A stretch of DNA of 64,000 nucleotides from Tritrichomonas musculus (taxonomy: Eukaryota; Parabasalia; Tritrichomonadida; Tritrichomonadidae). The notes under the pieces are model-generated. The model saw nothing but the letters and a program-made list of their open reading frames with translations, was not told the DNA's origin and ran no database searches. Position 1 is the first letter of the stretch. Every line of letters starts with the position of its first letter. Shown here piece after piece: positions 41,230 through 51,429 of this stretch. The translations under genes and the position numbers were made by a program. The DNA lies in assembly GCA_039105265.1 (NCBI GenBank), contig JAPFFF010000004.1, positions 7,173,501 to 7,237,500 of the forward strand, written 5' to 3'.

Positions 41230-41736
41230 TTTGATTTAAAAAAAAAAAACTGATGTATCAAATTCATTTTACACCACAATATTTAATTTCATCATCTTAT
41301 CATCAACTTACCATCTCAATCACTCTTCATTCATTTATTTGTACTCCATATCCAATTTTCCCCAGATGTTCAAATCATAACCGAAATATCCATCTCCACA
41401 CCCAGTCGTGATTCCTGACCGAACTTAATTCCATTCAAATTTGATTCATTTTTGAATATTCCCACACAAATATCTCCCACCATTCAAATTCCACTAATAT
41501 TTGATCATCTCAATATTTCCATCTTCTATCATTCAAATATGAGTTATTTCATATATGTTGTTTCGATTTAAATTCAAATCATTCAAATATCATCCATTTC
41601 TCAATGATTCTACACATGTATAATCAACCATTCAAATTCAACCATATCTGAATATTCACAGATGTCAACATCATAGTTTTAGTTCATAAATGTTTCAATC
41701 AATCGATTCTTCAATGTTAAACATGTCATATCCTCC
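41230..41736. other. C-rich, G-poor flank of the fossil
   Basis: About 450 bases with the opposite strand skew to the left flank (rich in C and T, poor in G; CATCTCAATCACTCTTCATT-like) and no genes. It may be untranscribed terminal DNA of the element. Confidence 0.4.
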
Positions 41737-41778
41737 AGAAATTGGGATTTATGACCATGGTCAGAAATCACGATTTCT
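41737..41778. repeat. 42-bp palindrome
   Basis: The centre TGACCATGGTCA is a perfect 12-base palindrome, and the flanking 15-base arms match with two or three mismatches (AGAAAT...GATTT / AAATC...ATTTCT). It can form a strong hairpin. Confidence 0.8.
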
Positions 41779-41933
41779 ATATACTACTTAATATATATAA
41801 ATGATACATTATTATGATGATATTTTCTCAGTAATTAACTAAAAAATGACTTATGAAGTCATTTTAACTTTTCCTCTTATTTTATTTCATTATCATTAAA
41901 ATTTCTTTTTCATCAAATGTATTTCTTTATTAT

Positions 41934-42006
41934 TAGATACTTTATTCATTATATACTTTATTCTTTATATACTTTATTCATTATATACTTTATTCATTAT
42001 ATATTT
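41934..42006. repeat. 16-17-bp tandem repeat
   Basis: About four tandem units of TATACTTTATTCATTA with small variation, upstream of the second DUF3447 gene. Confidence 0.75.
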
Positions 42007-42152
42007 TATATTACATATTACATAAATATGTTTTAAAATATTTTATATATATTTATATATCTGCATTTTTTTAAATAAAAAAAATTGAGGGAAAAAGTCT
42101 CCTCATTTCATATCACATTTCAATAATTTTGACAAAATTTTATTTTGGAAAA

Positions 42153-43310
42153 ATGAGGTCTGAAGCATTTGTTGATAAAATGAAAAGTATTCAAAATTCT
42201 CTTCTGGAATTTCTTGAAGATGAATCAGATGCCAATGACAAATATGAAAATTTCATTAATCTTATCTCGACTCAAAAAATCAATAATGAAGAACATGAAT
42301 TGAAAGCATTATTACAATTAATAAACCGCATTGGAAACAATCATCACCGTGCACCGAATTTTATTTCTAAAGTTGAGCGAGTTTTGAAGCAATTCAAACA
42401 AGATCTCCAAAAATCTTTTTCAAATTCAGAAATATTCGATATTTTCAAGGACAACAAGAGAATCCTTCTATTTCTCCTTGAAGAAAAAATGATGATAATC
42501 GATGAATACATTTTTTCAATAATTACGAGTGACTTTTATGTCAAAAAGAACTATTGTGAGTATTTTCAACCAGAAATCAAACCGTTTGTCACTCAAGAAA
42601 ACATTGAAAAATACAGCGGCAAGAATAAATCATTAAAAGATGATAAATTCATTGAACGAATGAATAAAGAAATTGAAGCAAATTTCTATGAAAAACGACG
42701 AAAAGGAGAAAATGACGATTATTTGTGTGAACTGATTCGATTTGACGAAATTCAAGAATTTGTCAGATTTGTTGAACAAACAAATTTGCCACTTGAGGAT
42801 AAAATTAAAAAATCATTTTTTGAAACGAACCAATTTTTTGTTGATAAATCTAATGTTACCCTGCTTGAATATGCATCATTTTTTGGCTCTATTAAAATTA
42901 TTCAATACTTAATAAGGAAAACAAAGATAGTAAATTCCAAAATATGGATTTATTCAATCCATGCTAATAATGTCAAAATGATCCATCTTCTTGAAGACTA
43001 TCAAATTGAACTTGATTTACAAGAAATTCTTAGAGAATCAATTGAATGTTATCACAACAATATTTCAAACTACATCATTAATAATTTAATTAAAGAAGAA
43101 GATCTACGAAATAGCATTGAAAACGATTATTATGATAATCTTTATCGATATGCAGTTGAATATCAAAATTGGTTTTTTTTCCCAACAAACATGAAATACG
43201 AAAACATGTTTCTTTATTTATGTGAATTTGACTATTACACACTTGTAAAACTTTATCTAAAAGAATTAACCATTGACATAAATGCAATAATTAATACATT
43301 AATCATTTAA
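42153..43310 (+). CDS. DUF3447-ankyrin head gene, copy B
   Basis: This 385-aa protein starts at ATG 42153; the frame extends upstream only via TTG. It is nearly identical to copy A at 30400 over the DUF3447 core and ankyrin-like pairs but keeps the full end (YENMFLYLCEFDYYTLVKLY, then LKELTIDINAIINTLII). That last pair is the half-repeat onto which further ankyrin units would stack. The stop at 43310 is followed directly by 188-bp ankyrin units that are out of frame. About 45 bases before the ATG (ATTTCAATAATTTTGACAAA-like) are identical in both copies and may hold the promoter. Confidence 0.87.
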   Translation: MRSEAFVDKMKSIQNSLLEFLEDESDANDKYENFINLISTQKINNEEHELKALLQLINRIGNNHHRAPNFISKVERVLKQFKQDLQKSFSNSEIFDIFKDNKRILLFLLEEKMMIIDEYIFSIITSDFYVKKNYCEYFQPEIKPFVTQENIEKYSGKNKSLKDDKFIERMNKEIEANFYEKRRKGENDDYLCELIRFDEIQEFVRFVEQTNLPLEDKIKKSFFETNQFFVDKSNVTLLEYASFFGSIKIIQYLIRKTKIVNSKIWIYSIHANNVKMIHLLEDYQIELDLQEILRESIECYHNNISNYIINNLIKEEDLRNSIENDYYDNLYRYAVEYQNWFFFPTNMKYENMFLYLCEFDYYTLVKLYLKELTIDINAIINTLII

Positions 43311-45966
43311 ATGGCATTTTATATCGAAAGCATTCATAAAATTCAAATCTAATTTTTTTTCATGATATTGAAAAATTGAATTATTTATGGAATTTAACTC
43401 GAACATTTAATTGTACAGCGTTGATTCTTGCTGCACTAAAAGGTCATAAAGAAATTGTTGAACTATTAATAAGACAAGAAGGCATTTATATCAATATTCA
43501 AGACATTTTAAATCGAAAATATTCATAATATTCAAATCTAACTTTTTTCATTCAATTGGAAAATTGTATTATTTATGGGATTTAACTCGAATATTTAATT
43601 CTACTGCGTTGATTCTTGCTGCACTAAAAGGTCATAAAGAAATTGTCGAACTATTAATAAGACAAGAAAGCATTGATATCAACATAAAAAATATTTTAAA
43701 TCGAAAATATTCATGATATTCAAATCTAACTTTTTTCATTGGGTTGAAAAATTGAAATATTTATGGAATTTAACTCGAACATTTAATGGTACAGCGTTGA
43801 TTTGGGCTGCAAAAGAAAGTCATAAAGAAATTGTCGAACTATTAATAAGACAAGAAAGCATTGATATCAACATAAAAGACATTTTAAATCGAAAATATTC
43901 ATGATATTCAAATCTAACTTTTTTAATCGTATTGAAAAATTGAAATATTTATGGAATTTAACTAGAACATTTAATTGTACAGCGTTGATTTCGGCTGCAA
44001 AAGAAGATCATAAAGAAATTGTTGAACTATTAATAAGGCAAGAAAGCATTGATATCAACATAAAAGACATTTTAAATCGAAAATATTCATGATATTCAAA
44101 TCTAACTTTTTTAATTATATTGAAAAATTGAAATATTTATGGAATTTAACTAGAACATTTAATTGTACGGTATTGATTTATGCTGCAAAAGAAGATCATA
44201 AAGAAATTGTCGAACTATTAATAAGACAAGAAGACATTGATCTCAACATAAAAGACATTTTAAATCGAAAATATTCATAATATTCAAATCTAATTTTTTT
44301 TCATGATATTAAAAATTGAAATATTTATGGAATTTAACTCGAATATTTAATTGTACAGCGTTGATTTATGCTGTAATAGAAGGTCATAAAGAAATTGTTG
44401 AACTATTAATAAGACAAGAAGGCATTGATATCAACATTCAAGACATTTTAAATCGAAAATATTCATAATATTCAAATCTAACTTTTTTAATTATATTGAA
44501 AAATTGAAATATTTATGGAATTTAACTCGAACATTTAATTGTACGGTGTTGATTTATGCTGCAAAAGTAGGCCATAAAGAAATTGTTGAACTATTAATAA
44601 GACAAGAAAACATTGATATCAACATAAAAGACATTTTAAATTGAAAGTATTCATAAAATTTAAATCTAACTTTTTTAATTATATTGAAAAATTGAAATAT
44701 TTATGGAATTTAACTCGAACATTTAATTGTACAGCGTTGATTTCGGCTGTACTAAAAGGTCATAAAGAAATTGTTGAACTATTAATAAGACAAGAAGACA
44801 TTGATATCAACATTCAAGATATTTTAAATCGAAAATATTCATAAAATTCAAATCTAACTTTTTTCAGACCATATTAAGGTTGAACAAAAGCAGTATATTT
44901 TATCATATTATAATATAATAAAATATATGATGATAAAAAATTTATTTACTAAATATAATGGTAAAATTGACGTATGATATAAAAATAAACTAATTTTTCT
45001 TTTTGAATGAAAATTTTACAATTTGATAAGTTTAGAAAAAAAATGATGTTTTGTATAAATATTATAGCAAATATGAGGAAAATCCAATTTAAAATATAAG
45101 ATATATTTTTTAGTTAATTTATTAAATTGAATTTATTTTTTATGAAATATTTGAATCATCAGAAAATTGAGATCAATTCTATGAAATTATTATATGCTTC
45201 AGAATATTGAGCATTTTTTTAAGAAATAATTGTGAGATTGTAAGATATAAACAATTGTAAAATTGTGAGAAAATAAAGATTTCTGAAAAGTAAAAATATG
45301 TAAAGTATTCAAAGAAAAAATCTATCCAAAATAAAGTCCCCAGCGTCGGAATTTTTGATTTTTTAAAATAAATCTTTTTAAAATCAAAAAATATGGCCAA
45401 TTTTTCAAATTTTAACTCAGGTTGAAAAGATTAGCTGAGTGATTATTTATGAAATTATCTCTACTTTTAGCAAGATATACAATAATTTAAATATATTATA
45501 TAATGATATTATTAATTTTATGAATATTTAATAAAAAAAATTAAAATTTATAATGATATATTTCGCAAAATATGTATTTTCGTTGTCACTTTTTGAATAC
45601 TACAAAATTGAATGAATACCTTAATAAGGCCTCTTTTTTCATTGGATTGAAAAATTGAAATATTTATGGAATTTAACTAGAACATTTAATTGTACAGCGT
45701 TTATTTATGCTGCAAAAGAAGGTCATAAAGAAATTGTTGAACTATTAATGAGACAAGAAAGCATTGATATCAACATAAAAGACATTTTAAATTGAAAACA
45801 TTCATGATATTCAAATCTAACTTTTTTCATGATATTGGAAAATTGGATGATTTATGGAATTTTAAAATAAAATATTCACAAAGCTGCCATTGACTATGCA
45901 AGAGAAAAAAATCATCAAGAAATTGTTGGCCTTCTGTCTAAAGGACTGATTAAAGTAAAACACTAA
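43311..45966 (+). repeat. 188-bp ankyrin-unit array B (9 units + cap), split by an insertion
   Basis: Eight units lie before 44860 and one unit plus the cap (AIDYAREKNHQEIVGLLSKG, ending LIKVKH at 45966) after it. Middle units are spaced exactly 188 bases (43713, 43901, 44089). As in array A, each unit ends NRKYS-stop and the next is in another frame. Variable codons give LILAALKG, LIWAAKES, LISAAKED, LIYAAKED, LIYAVIEG, LIYAAKVG, LISAVLKG and FIYAAKEG, while the HKEIVELLIRQE stretch stays constant apart from one Leu-Met change. A 766-bp element interrupts the array after unit 8. Confidence 0.85.
44858..45641. mobile_element. 766-bp inverted-repeat element with 9-bp target duplication
   Basis: The element spans 44867-45632. 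Its ends are inverted (GACCATATTAAGGT and, reversed, GGCCTTATTAAGGT), flanked by CTTTTTTCA at 44858-44866 and 45633-45641. It interrupts a 188-bp ankyrin unit and has no convincing ORF. A 9-bp target duplication would suit a Mutator-like (MULE) element, but the T run makes the length uncertain by a base. Confidence 0.8.
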
Positions 45967-46703
45967 AGCGAGAAATTGAAGTCTAAATGATTAAAAAAAA
46001 TTAATTACTGCATTATAATCATATTTATATTTTAATCTTTAATACGATAATATTTTCATATGATATTATTGGTCCTTTTTATTCTTGAACTGGAGGACAT
46101 AAATTTTGATTTTAGGATTCGTAAATTCGATAAACAATTGGTTGCTAAGTATTTTGTTTTGTTTGTTATCAAATTTTTTAGTTATTTTGATAATAATTTT
46201 TGTTAGATCTCCATATCTGTATAAAAAAAACCTCTCAGGTAAGTGTAGTGTCATTCTAATATAAGAGGTTTCTCAAATACTCTATTATATAGTATTAAAA
46301 TGGTAGAATTTCAATCTTACATATCAATTATTACAAAACTACTTAATATTGCATTATTTATTACAAATTAATAAACAAACATACTTTATTATTGAGTATT
46401 TAAAAGCTTGATACCGAAAATATATAAAAATTTTGGAAAAATATATAATTCATTTTAATATAGATTAATATTAATTTTTTCTCTCTCTCTTAATGCATAA
46501 AAACAAAATAATATTATCTTTTATATTTATATATATGTTGAATCTAAGTTTTATGTGCAAAATACAAATTTTTTTTCGCTGAAAAAATGAGTACTTTACA
46601 CAAAAGTGAAGTGGGGACTGGTAAAAAGCGGCTGGAGGCAACTTTTACGCATGCCTATATCTTGCAAAAAAATTAAATATAATCTAACTCATCAAAACAT
46701 AAT
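45967..46703. other. Spacer after array B with a GC-richer patch
   Basis: The first ~140 bases duplicate 33063-33205. At 46590-46660 a G-rich patch (AGTGAAGTGGGGACTGG and GCGGCTGGAGGC) lies just beyond the 3' end of the kinase-BspA gene. No gene is seen. Confidence 0.45.
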
Positions 46704-49700
46704 TTACAAAATTATATTTAAATAATATGTATTATATGAAATATTGGAATTATATTTGTTTGGGCTAATATATTGGTATAATTGCAACTTTTTCAGGAAA
46801 TATTTTTTTAATTTTTTCTTAAGTGAAAAAGGAGCTGATACTTCTGTCACTGAAGAGCATCCTTCAAAAGCGTCAGATTTGATAGATGTCACTGAAGGAG
46901 GTATTAATATTTGTGTCAATGACGTGCAGCCGCTGAAAGCATTTGATTTAATTGAAGATATAAAATAATTTTCATAATTTACTTGTGCAAGTGATGTGCA
47001 TCCATGAAATGCAAAAGATTCAATTGAAGTTACAAATGATGGAATTGTTATTTGAGTCAATGAAGTGCATCCTTCGAAAACATTCTTCTCAATTTTATTT
47101 AGAGATGAAGGATATTCAAAAGTTATCTGTGAAAGAGATGAGCATTCATGAAATGCGTAGGAATTAATTGTAGTAACAAATGAAGGAATAATTATCTGAG
47201 ATAATGATGTGCATTTTTCGAAAGCATTCTCTTCAATTCTATTTAATGAAGATGGAGTTTCAAATGTTACTTTTTCAAGTGATGAACATTCCTTAAATGC
47301 ATTATTTCCAATGTTTGTCACTGAAGAAGGAATGTGTATTTCAATTAATGAAGAGCAAAATACGAAAGAACCATTCTCAATATGTTTTACAGATGAAGGG
47401 ATCGTGATTTCTGAAAGTGAAGAACAATCAATAAATGAAAAACTTGGTATTGATTCTATCAAAGATTCAATCACTACCTTCATCAAAGATGAGAATCCAA
47501 CAAAAGCTCCTAGATCAATAGAGACTACAGAATTGGGAATAACTAATTGAGCTAATGATGAGCATCCCTTAAAAGCACCTTGTCCAATTGAAGTAACTGT
47601 TGAAGAAATTGTTAGTTTAGTAAGTGATGTGCATTTCATAAATGAATGATTTTCTATTTTTTCTAAAGAATGAGGAATTTTGACTTTTTTCAAAGATGAG
47701 CATGCATTAAAAGCGTTTTCTCCAATTGATTTTACTGAATTTGGAATAAATATTTTAGAAAGAGATGAGCATTCCTCGAAAGCATTTATTCCAATTGATC
47801 GAACAGAACTTGGGAGAATGATTTCAATTAACGATGAGCAACCTTTAAAAGCATATTCACAAATGGATTTTACTGAAGAAGGAGCCTCAAATGTTACATA
47901 AATCAAAGATGAGCATCTATAAAATGAGCACGAATTTATTGATGTTACAGAAGATGGAATTGTTATTTGTGTTAATAATGGGCATTCGTTAATAAGCAAT
48001 TCACATAACGAATTTAAAGAGCAAGGACTTTGGAACGTTATTTGGGTTAAAGATGAGCAACGATCAAAAACATTAGATTCAAGTGAAGATACTGAAGAAG
48101 GAATTACAATTTTGGATAAAGACGAGCATTCACAAAAAGCAAATTCTTTTATTTTTGTTACAGACGAAGGAATTTTAATTTCCGATAAAGACGAGCACCC
48201 ACAAAATGCATATTTATTAATTGTTTTTACTGATGAAGGAATTTTTATTTTTGAGAGAGAAGAACATCCTCTAAATAAATTTATTTCTGTCATTGTTATA
48301 GAAGAAGGTATTTTTATTTTTTGTAGCGAAATGCAATCAAAGAAAGCACTTTCTCCAATTGATTTAACTGAAGAAGGAATTTTTATTTGTTTCAATGACG
48401 AGCATTCACTGAAAGCGCCTTTGCCAATTGAATTAACAGAAGAAGGAATTATTATTTCCAATAAAGAAGAGCATTCACAAAAAGCATAACATCCAATTGA
48501 AGTTACTGATGAAGATAACTTTATTTTGGACAAAGATGAACATTTTTTGAATAAACCATTTGATATAATAGATATAGAAGAAGGAATTTCTATCTCTTGT
48601 AATGATTTGCATTCTCTAAAAGCTTCTTTTCCAATTGAAGTAACTGATAAAGGTATTTCTATTTCTGAAAGAGATGAGCATTCACTAAAAGCACCTTCTT
48701 CAATTGTACTTACAGAAATTGGAATTGTAACTTTTGAAAGAAATATGCAGCCACTGAAAGAATTGTTTCCAATTGTTGTCACTGAAGATGGTATTTCTAT
48801 TTTGGAAAGTAATGAAAAACCTTTAAAGCATGAAGCACAGATCCATATGACTGTAGATGGGATTGTAATTTTTGTTAATGATGAACATTCACATAAAGCC
48901 AAGTCAGTTAAATATTCGATATTTGGTTCTATTTTGTGATATGAAATGTAAGGTGAAAAAAATAATTTTGAAATTGAATTTTGAAAAGGTGAAAAAACAA
49001 TTCCAATTTTAATATTATTATTCATTTTGTTCTTGATTTTAATGACAAAGCTGGTAATTAACTTAAAAGATGAAGACGGGTATTGAATTTCAATAAATAT
49101 GTGTTTAAAAAGGTTCAAGCATTTTAAAAAAACGTTGGACTTAAGTGAATTATTGAAAAAAAATTTTTCAGTTTCATGTGGCCGAATTTTTATTTGTTCA
49201 AATATTTCTTCATCATGATTTGGGTTGAATTCAATAAGAGATCCATTATTTTTGATGACTTTTGATATGAAAAAGTATTGTGTTTCATGTGGCAATTCTT
49301 TGAATCTTTTGATTTTGATCATTTTTGAATATAAATTTAAGAAATCTTCACCTTTTTGATAGCCACAACTTTTTGATAATTTGAAATATTCAAAAGATTC
49401 ATTTCGAGTTTTTTTACTTCCTTCTCTTAAAAATAGCATTTTAGCATATTTATACATGCTTTCACTTACATTAGCTTTTACACCAGCCAAAAAGTACATT
49501 TTTGCTTCATTAAACTGTTTTTCTTTACGTAAAATTTTGCCTTTTAAAACAAAAAGACGATCATCATTTACTTCTGTAATATTTTCGATATATTCTTGCG
49601 CCAATTTAAGATTTTGCATTATGATTTCGCCTTTAATCAGCAGTTTTACATAATAAATTATTGAGTCAATGAATCCACTTTTGGCAGAAGCTTCAATATA

Positions 49701-50933
49701 TTTAAGACCGAGATTAATGTTGCTTTTGCCTTCTATCAATGATTTACCAATAAGAAACTCTTTTTCTGGTTCTATTTTTTCTTCATTAAAGATGTTTTGG
49801 TATGCTATGTTTAAACCATTGAATGATATCAATGTATTATCATTACCAGTTTTCATATCAGATTTGTTTTCTTGTGCTTTATTAATACTTACATTTGTTT
49901 GTGCATTTGGTTCTTCATTTTCAGTTTCATTTTCACAATAGTCTTTAACAAAATCTTCAAAATGAACAAGATGGTTAGAATCGTCAAATGTACTTTGATA
50001 GCTATCAATTAATATAACGTATTCATAGAATTCTGACTTGTTTATGAAATCCAGATCAAGAAATTCTTTTTTGTTTTTCAGGTCAAAAATAATCTGATCA
50101 AATGAAGGACGATCTTCTGGATTCTGAGCCCAGCAGCTTTCAATCAAATCACGATATATTGAAGGAAAGCCATCTTTGAATTTTGGACGATATCCATCAT
50201 GGCAAACTTTTCGAATGATCGAATAAACACTGTCTTTTTCATCAAACAATTTTTCACATGTCAACAATTCATAAAGAATCAAAGCGAAAGCATAAACATC
50301 GCTCTTTTCAGAATATTTTTTATTAGCATTTAAAAGCAATTCTGGTGCAGTGTATGCATATGTGTGCATATTCATATTTTGTGACTGGATCTTCAAACTT
50401 TTTCTTTCAGTAACCGTTATTTTAGATGTTCCAAAATCTGCTATCTTTGGATGTAAGTTTTCGTCAATGAGAATGTTGTCTGGCTTTAAATCTCTATGTA
50501 AAATATTATTTGAATGCAAATATTTCATGCCTGATGCAATTCCATAGATATTAATTAGTTTTTTAGTATCATCCCATTCATCTGGTGCAAGCCCATTTTT
50601 TTCAAGTTCAATGATACTTCGTAGTGAGCCATTAATGGCAAATTCTGTAACAATTGTTGGTGAATTATCATTATCAAAATATTTGGGACTATAACCAATG
50701 AATTTAATAATTGATGGATGGTCTAATAGTGGCATTAAATTAACCTCTCGGAACATTAAAAGTGTCGGTAAATCATTGGTATCATTAATAATAATATCAT
50801 TTAAAACTTTTGCAGCAAATTGTTGGCCTGTATCAATTTTTTTGATTAAATAAACATTGCTGTTGCCCCCATTTCCAATTTCTTGAACATGTTTATAATG
50901 TCTGAGATCCAAAAAATTTGTTTTGGCAAACAT
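46704..50933 (-). CDS. TKL-type protein kinase + Sel1-like + BspA-like LRR protein
   Basis: This is a 1409-aa protein. Residues 13-290 are a complete kinase: glycine loop IGNGGNSNVYLI, Lys42 in AAKVL, HRDLKPDN (146-153), DFG (166-168), APE (196-198) and the subdomain XI Arg in NPEDRPSF. It should be active. Residues ~395-545 hold Sel1-like helical pairs (GLKYIEASAKSGF, ESFEYFKLSKSCG). From ~720 to ~1375 there are about 28 LRR_5 units with the tight consensus CSSLxKIxIPSSVTSIGxxAF, so similar at DNA level that recent duplication is clear. No signal peptide or membrane segment is seen, suggesting an intracellular kinase whose LRRs bind partners. A piece of the LRR region is duplicated at 34069-34533. 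Confidence 0.92.
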   Translation of the reverse strand: MFAKTNFLDLRHYKHVQEIGNGGNSNVYLIKKIDTGQQFAAKVLNDIIINDTNDLPTLLMFREVNLMPLLDHPSIIKFIGYSPKYFDNDNSPTIVTEFAINGSLRSIIELEKNGLAPDEWDDTKKLINIYGIASGMKYLHSNNILHRDLKPDNILIDENLHPKIADFGTSKITVTERKSLKIQSQNMNMHTYAYTAPELLLNANKKYSEKSDVYAFALILYELLTCEKLFDEKDSVYSIIRKVCHDGYRPKFKDGFPSIYRDLIESCWAQNPEDRPSFDQIIFDLKNKKEFLDLDFINKSEFYEYVILIDSYQSTFDDSNHLVHFEDFVKDYCENETENEEPNAQTNVSINKAQENKSDMKTGNDNTLISFNGLNIAYQNIFNEEKIEPEKEFLIGKSLIEGKSNINLGLKYIEASAKSGFIDSIIYYVKLLIKGEIIMQNLKLAQEYIENITEVNDDRLFVLKGKILRKEKQFNEAKMYFLAGVKANVSESMYKYAKMLFLREGSKKTRNESFEYFKLSKSCGYQKGEDFLNLYSKMIKIKRFKELPHETQYFFISKVIKNNGSLIEFNPNHDEEIFEQIKIRPHETEKFFFNNSLKSNVFLKCLNLFKHIFIEIQYPSSSFKLITSFVIKIKNKMNNNIKIGIVFSPFQNSISKLFFSPYISYHKIEPNIEYLTDLALCECSSLTKITIPSTVIWICASCFKGFSLLSKIEIPSSVTTIGNNSFSGCIFLSKVTIPISVSTIEEGAFSECSSLSEIEIPLSVTSIGKEAFRECKSLQEIEIPSSISIISNGLFKKCSSLSKIKLSSSVTSIGCYAFCECSSLLEIIIPSSVNSIGKGAFSECSSLKQIKIPSSVKSIGESAFFDCISLQKIKIPSSITMTEINLFRGCSSLSKIKIPSSVKTINKYAFCGCSSLSEIKIPSSVTKIKEFAFCECSSLSKIVIPSSVSSLESNVFDRCSSLTQITFQSPCSLNSLCELLINECPLLTQITIPSSVTSINSCSFYRCSSLIYVTFEAPSSVKSICEYAFKGCSSLIEIILPSSVRSIGINAFEECSSLSKIFIPNSVKSIGENAFNACSSLKKVKIPHSLEKIENHSFMKCTSLTKLTISSTVTSIGQGAFKGCSSLAQLVIPNSVVSIDLGAFVGFSSLMKVVIESLIESIPSFSFIDCSSLSEITIPSSVKHIENGSFVFCSSLIEIHIPSSVTNIGNNAFKECSSLEKVTFETPSSLNRIEENAFEKCTSLSQIIIPSFVTTINSYAFHECSSLSQITFEYPSSLNKIEKNVFEGCTSLTQITIPSFVTSIESFAFHGCTSLAQVNYENYFISSIKSNAFSGCTSLTQILIPPSVTSIKSDAFEGCSSVTEVSAPFSLKKKLKKYFLKKLQLYQYISPNKYNSNISYNTYYLNIIL

Positions 50934-51429
50934 TAATAAAGTTCGTTACTACGATTATTTTCGACTCAAATAGAAATAGAAACAAAAGAAATTTTTTCCT
51001 TTTATCTTGTTTTAATTTCATATTAATTAATTAAATATAGGATAACATAATATTATTGTTATTAATAACAATTTTTATTTAATATTTGTATGATTTATAA
51101 TGTATTCCTTCTAATATTCAAAAAAAAAAATTTTAATTTATTTAGGTTTTCAACATTCTCTTCATTTATCAATCATCCAAAATATCTTGTTATTTCATCT
51201 TCATTAAAAAATGAATAGTATTATCGTTTCAAAAGTTTCATTTGATATAAAATCCAGTTCATGATATCAATATGTTTGACTTTTTAAATAAAATAATTTA
51301 TTTTCAGAATATTTGAAAAGAGAAAAAAGGAGTTCCTTTCTTCCAATGAAATTGTTCATAAATCATCATTCAATGTAATTCATAATAATACTCAAAATAA
51401 AAGAATGAGCTTTAGTTTTAAAAAATGTT
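50934..51429. other. AT-rich spacer, nothing recognised
   Basis: Upstream of the kinase-BspA gene. A-runs and short direct repeats only. Confidence 0.5.

Larger units (their letters stand above)
38736..41800 (-). mobile_element. Polinton/Maverick fossil, partial
   Basis: Three minus-strand reading units sit together: a helicase-like N-terminal fragment (38736-39071), a FtsK/HerA-type packaging-ATPase relative (39242-40153) and a third protein (40298-41227) of the kind found beside the ATPase in trichomonad Mavericks. DNA polymerase B, major capsid protein, protease and integrase are absent, so this is a few kilobases of an element that is usually 15-20 kb. It is broken, with about three or more breaks, yet the reading units remain long, suggesting fairly recent decay. 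No certain terminal inverted repeats were found; the right edge is placed near a 42-bp palindrome only tentatively. Confidence 0.7.

Noticed and set aside
45179-45400. 73-codon minus-strand frame in the 766-bp element
   Set aside because: Aromatic and low in complexity, no transposase motif; likely chance.
46744-48939. Chain of plus-strand frames antisense to the kinase-BspA repeats
   Set aside because: They arise because the LRR repeat period is a multiple of three; no motifs or consistent starts.
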